Translations under genes and position numbers: made by a program
Shown: piece after piece, positions 5,424 to 7,264 of the stretch
Layout of the letters: each line of letters begins with the position of its first letter
Position numbering within the stretch: position 1 is the first letter of the stretch
From: an uncultured Chlorobiota bacterium
GTDB lineage: Bacteria; Bacteroidota; Kapaibacteriia; OLB7
DNA length: 7,264 nucleotides
Reading direction: 5' to 3'
Assembly (NCBI GenBank): GCA_946481475.1
Contig: CAMLOB010000180.1
Location: 1-7,264, forward strand
The notes under the pieces: model-generated
Told to the model about the DNA's origin: nothing
What the model saw: the letters and a program-made list of their open reading frames with translations, nothing else
Database searches by the model: none

Positions 5424-6275
5424 ATGATGAACGGACGAACACGACTCTTTACGTTGCTGATCTGTGTGAGCACGATCACCGCCGCCTGCGGAAACGGCGA
5501 TGAGACTGAGAAGGAAGACGGGTACCTCGATTCGATGTCCCGCGAACATGCCGGGGATCATCCGGTCGGGAACGACGTGGCCTGGCTGGAGCCGGACCGG
5601 CCGGTGAAGGGGGAGGACGTCTCCTACGGGACCGGCACCGCCGGCTATCTGGCAATGCCGGAAGGGGAGGAGAAGCCGACCGAAGGACTGATCGTGATCC
5701 ACGAATGGTGGGGACTGAACGATAACATGAAGGCGATGGCGCGCCGACTGGCCGGCGAGGGCTATACGGCGCTGGCGGTCGATCTCTACGAGGGAAAGGT
5801 GGCCTCCACACCCGACAGTGCGCGGGCCTACTCCGGTGCGGCAATGGAGAACCCGGAAGCGGGAGTCGCCAACATCCGGGGGGCGATCGATTATCTGAAG
5901 GAGAACGGGGCGACGAAGATCGCTGTGGTCGGCTGGTGCTTCGGCGGAGGCTGGGCGCTCCGGGGGGCGTTGAACTTCCCTGAGGAGATCGACGCGACGG
6001 TGATCTACTACGGTCGACTCGAAACGAATCCGGAAGAGTTGAAAAAGCTGAACATGCCGGTCCTCGGTATTTTCGGAGAGGAAGATCAGGGTATCCCGGT
6101 CGATCAGGTCCGCCGGTTCGATACGGTCCTCGATTCGCTCGGCGTCAACTCATCGGTCCACATCTATCCGGAGGCGGGACACGCCTTCGCCAATCCTTCC
6201 GGAGAACGCTACCACGAGGAGGCGGCGAAGGATGCGTGGGAGAAGACGACGGCGTTTCTGGCGGAGCATCTTTGA
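5424..6275 (+). CDS. Dienelactone hydrolase-family lipoprotein
   Basis: The product has 283 residues from ATG 5424. A second ATG at 5427 has better spacing to AGGGA (5415-5419); a TTG at 5403 is also in frame. Residues 1-22 form a lipoprotein signal: basic start, hydrophobic LFTLLICVSTI, then lipobox TAAC with C22 as the lipidated residue, so the enzyme should sit outside the cytoplasmic membrane. A linker of about 45 residues leads to the alpha/beta-hydrolase domain (about 66-283). HEWWGLNDN (93-101) holds the Glu that pairs with the nucleophile in dienelactone hydrolases. GWCFGGG (170-176) gives the Cys nucleophile C172. EEDQGIP gives D221, and EAGHAF gives H253, completing the Cys-Asp-His triad. 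The best-known members hydrolyse dienelactone in chloroaromatic degradation, but no such pathway genes are nearby, so the substrate is open. The gene diverges from rlmI and appears monocistronic. Confidence 0.9.
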   Translation: MMNGRTRLFTLLICVSTITAACGNGDETEKEDGYLDSMSREHAGDHPVGNDVAWLEPDRPVKGEDVSYGTGTAGYLAMPEGEEKPTEGLIVIHEWWGLNDNMKAMARRLAGEGYTALAVDLYEGKVASTPDSARAYSGAAMENPEAGVANIRGAIDYLKENGATKIAVVGWCFGGGWALRGALNFPEEIDATVIYYGRLETNPEELKKLNMPVLGIFGEEDQGIPVDQVRRFDTVLDSLGVNSSVHIYPEAGHAFANPSGERYHEEAAKDAWEKTTAFLAEHL

Positions 6276-6290
6276 GGTCAGGGAGATTTT

Positions 6291-6316
6291 ACGCAATCCG
6301 CCGCGGCGGATTGCGT
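6291..6316. repeat. Perfect 26-bp palindrome, REP-like element or bidirectional terminator
   Basis: The sequence is fully self-complementary: arm ACGCAATCCGCC, centre GC, then the exact reverse complement GGCGGATTGCGT. It lies 15 bp after the hydrolase stop codon and 34 bp before the convergent gene's stop, the expected place for a terminator serving both genes. Flanking T-runs are poor (TTTT before it, GATTCTTCTT after it), so classical intrinsic termination is uncertain. An imperfect copy at 1839-1862 argues for a dispersed repeat. Confidence 0.75.
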
Positions 6317-6350
6317 GATTCTTCTTCCAGGAACATGGCCAATCCCTTAC

Positions 6351-7264
6351 CTACCTCCCCTCCCCGACCTCCATCTCCACCACCCGCTCCCGATACCCCG
6401 ACTCCTCGAACCGAAGATCAAACAGCGGAGCATATCCCTCCGGTATCCCCCCCTCAAGCTCCGGCAATTCCCCGACAAATGTCCGCGGGATATAGGGATA
6501 GAACTCCCGATCTCCATACCCGTTCATCGTTTCGAACTCGGTAGGCCGAACGTGCTTCTCGATGATCTCGAACGGAACGGCATCGGATGACGGCTCTCCG
6601 AAGCCGAACTCGTCGAACTGCTGCTCTCCCTCTTCAGCCGGAACGGCTGCGCCGAAGACGATCTCAAGGAAGTACCACGACTCCTCCTCATCCCGATAGA
6701 AGTTCGGCAGGAAAACCCACTCCTCCGGTCCGTTATACACTTCCTGCGCCTGCGACTGACCGGCCGAGTCGACCAGCCGGATCAGGATGTCGGTGGAGCG
6801 CATGTAGTCTTCCGGGGCAAACCGGACGGCCAGCCAGAGGGCGCCGTCATGTTTGCCGAGCCGAACCGGAGCGCGGTAGAAGTTATTCCGCATCGTGTCC
6901 CGCACAACGCGACTGTAGCCTTTCAGCGTGTATTCGAGTTTGCCGCTGATCAACTCCGTTCCGCTGTTTCTCGCGGTCACCACCAGTTCACCCGTCTCGC
7001 CGAACATGCGCGGTTTTGCATCCACCTCCAGCATGATCGACTCGGCACTCAGCGTGAACTCCGCGTCGGCACCCCCACCCTCCATCGGGTCGGTCTGGAT
7101 GATTACCTCGATGATCCCCTCTCCCAGGTTCTCGTTCAGGACGGTCGTTTCCGCTTCGGTCCGTTCGGCTCCGTTGAGATGGGGGAGATAACTCTGTGCG
7201 GTACCGAAGCGGTCGGCAATCGTGCCGGAGAGGAGGGCGCGTGAACCTTTCGGTACGCTCAGTC
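6351..7264 (-). CDS. Protein of unknown function, C-terminal part (start off right edge)
   Basis: The frame is open from the stop codon at 6353-6351 to the right edge, about 303 residues without a stop. The Met at 7085 lies well inside the open frame and need not be the start; coding-like sequence continues upstream of it (for example GSRALLSGTIADRFG). The visible part is soluble, acidic and rich in alternating strands, such as SIMLEVDAKP, GELVVTARNSG, GALWLAVRFAPE and DILIRLVDSAGQ. This suggests beta-sandwich domains like those of extracellular or periplasmic proteins. The C-terminal 80 residues are rich in Glu, Phe and Tyr and have no TM segment. No catalytic motif, anchor or named domain is recognised. 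It converges on the hydrolase gene across a 75-bp gap holding a palindrome. Coding is likely; function is not inferable here. Confidence 0.72.
   Translation of the reverse strand, partial: LSVPKGSRALLSGTIADRFGTAQSYLPHLNGAERTEAETTVLNENLGEGIIEVIIQTDPMEGGGADAEFTLSAESIMLEVDAKPRMFGETGELVVTARNSGTELISGKLEYTLKGYSRVVRDTMRNNFYRAPVRLGKHDGALWLAVRFAPEDYMRSTDILIRLVDSAGQSQAQEVYNGPEEWVFLPNFYRDEEESWYFLEIVFGAAVPAEEGEQQFDEFGFGEPSSDAVPFEIIEKHVRPTEFETMNGYGDREFYPYIPRTFVGELPELEGGIPEGYAPLFDLRFEESGYRERVVEMEVGEGR

Overview
The window reads as ordinary bacterial chromosome of moderately high GC content, densely coded. A lipoprotein signal with a lipobox, an RlmI-type rRNA methyltransferase and degenerate tandem repeats between genes fit a Gram-negative, probably environmental bacterium. 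The sequence does not fix the phylum. There is no rRNA, tRNA, CRISPR array, transposase or phage gene.

Layout from left to right. At 1-691 (minus strand, 3' end off the left edge) lies a membrane zinc protease of the M50/site-2 protease type with an N-terminal four-cysteine motif. A 191-bp divergent intergenic region (692-882) follows. It carries three copies of the 14-bp inverted repeat TTRAAC-RT-GTTYAA around a plausible promoter. From 883 to 4156 five genes run on the plus strand: a 3-TM protein, a DCC-family (DUF393) thiol-disulfide oxidoreductase, a TetR/AcrR regulator, a 4-TM protein and a 5-TM protein fused to a soluble SRPBCC (START-like) domain. The simplest reading is a TetR-controlled membrane-linked operon whose regulator binds the three sites in front of the first gene. 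The ligand and physiological role are unknown.

The operon is interrupted by unusual non-coding DNA. About 300 bp between the DCC and TetR genes holds degenerate tetranucleotide repeats, then two blocks of degenerate heptanucleotide repeats (about AAGCTGA) that flank a GC-rich palindromic element. A second tetranucleotide block lies between the last two genes. A related, perfect 26-bp palindrome occurs at 6291-6316, so the element is probably dispersed in this genome.

Downstream, rlmI (4170-5345, minus) converges on the operon with only 13 bp between stop codons. A lipoprotein dienelactone hydrolase (5424-6275, plus) diverges from rlmI. The right end (6351-7264, minus) is the C-terminal part of an unrecognised, acidic, beta-rich protein whose start lies outside the window.

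The best candidate for an undescribed system is the 790-4156 unit: operator array, TetR, DCC oxidoreductase and three membrane proteins. This is an inference from gene order and operator placement, not a recognised pathway.
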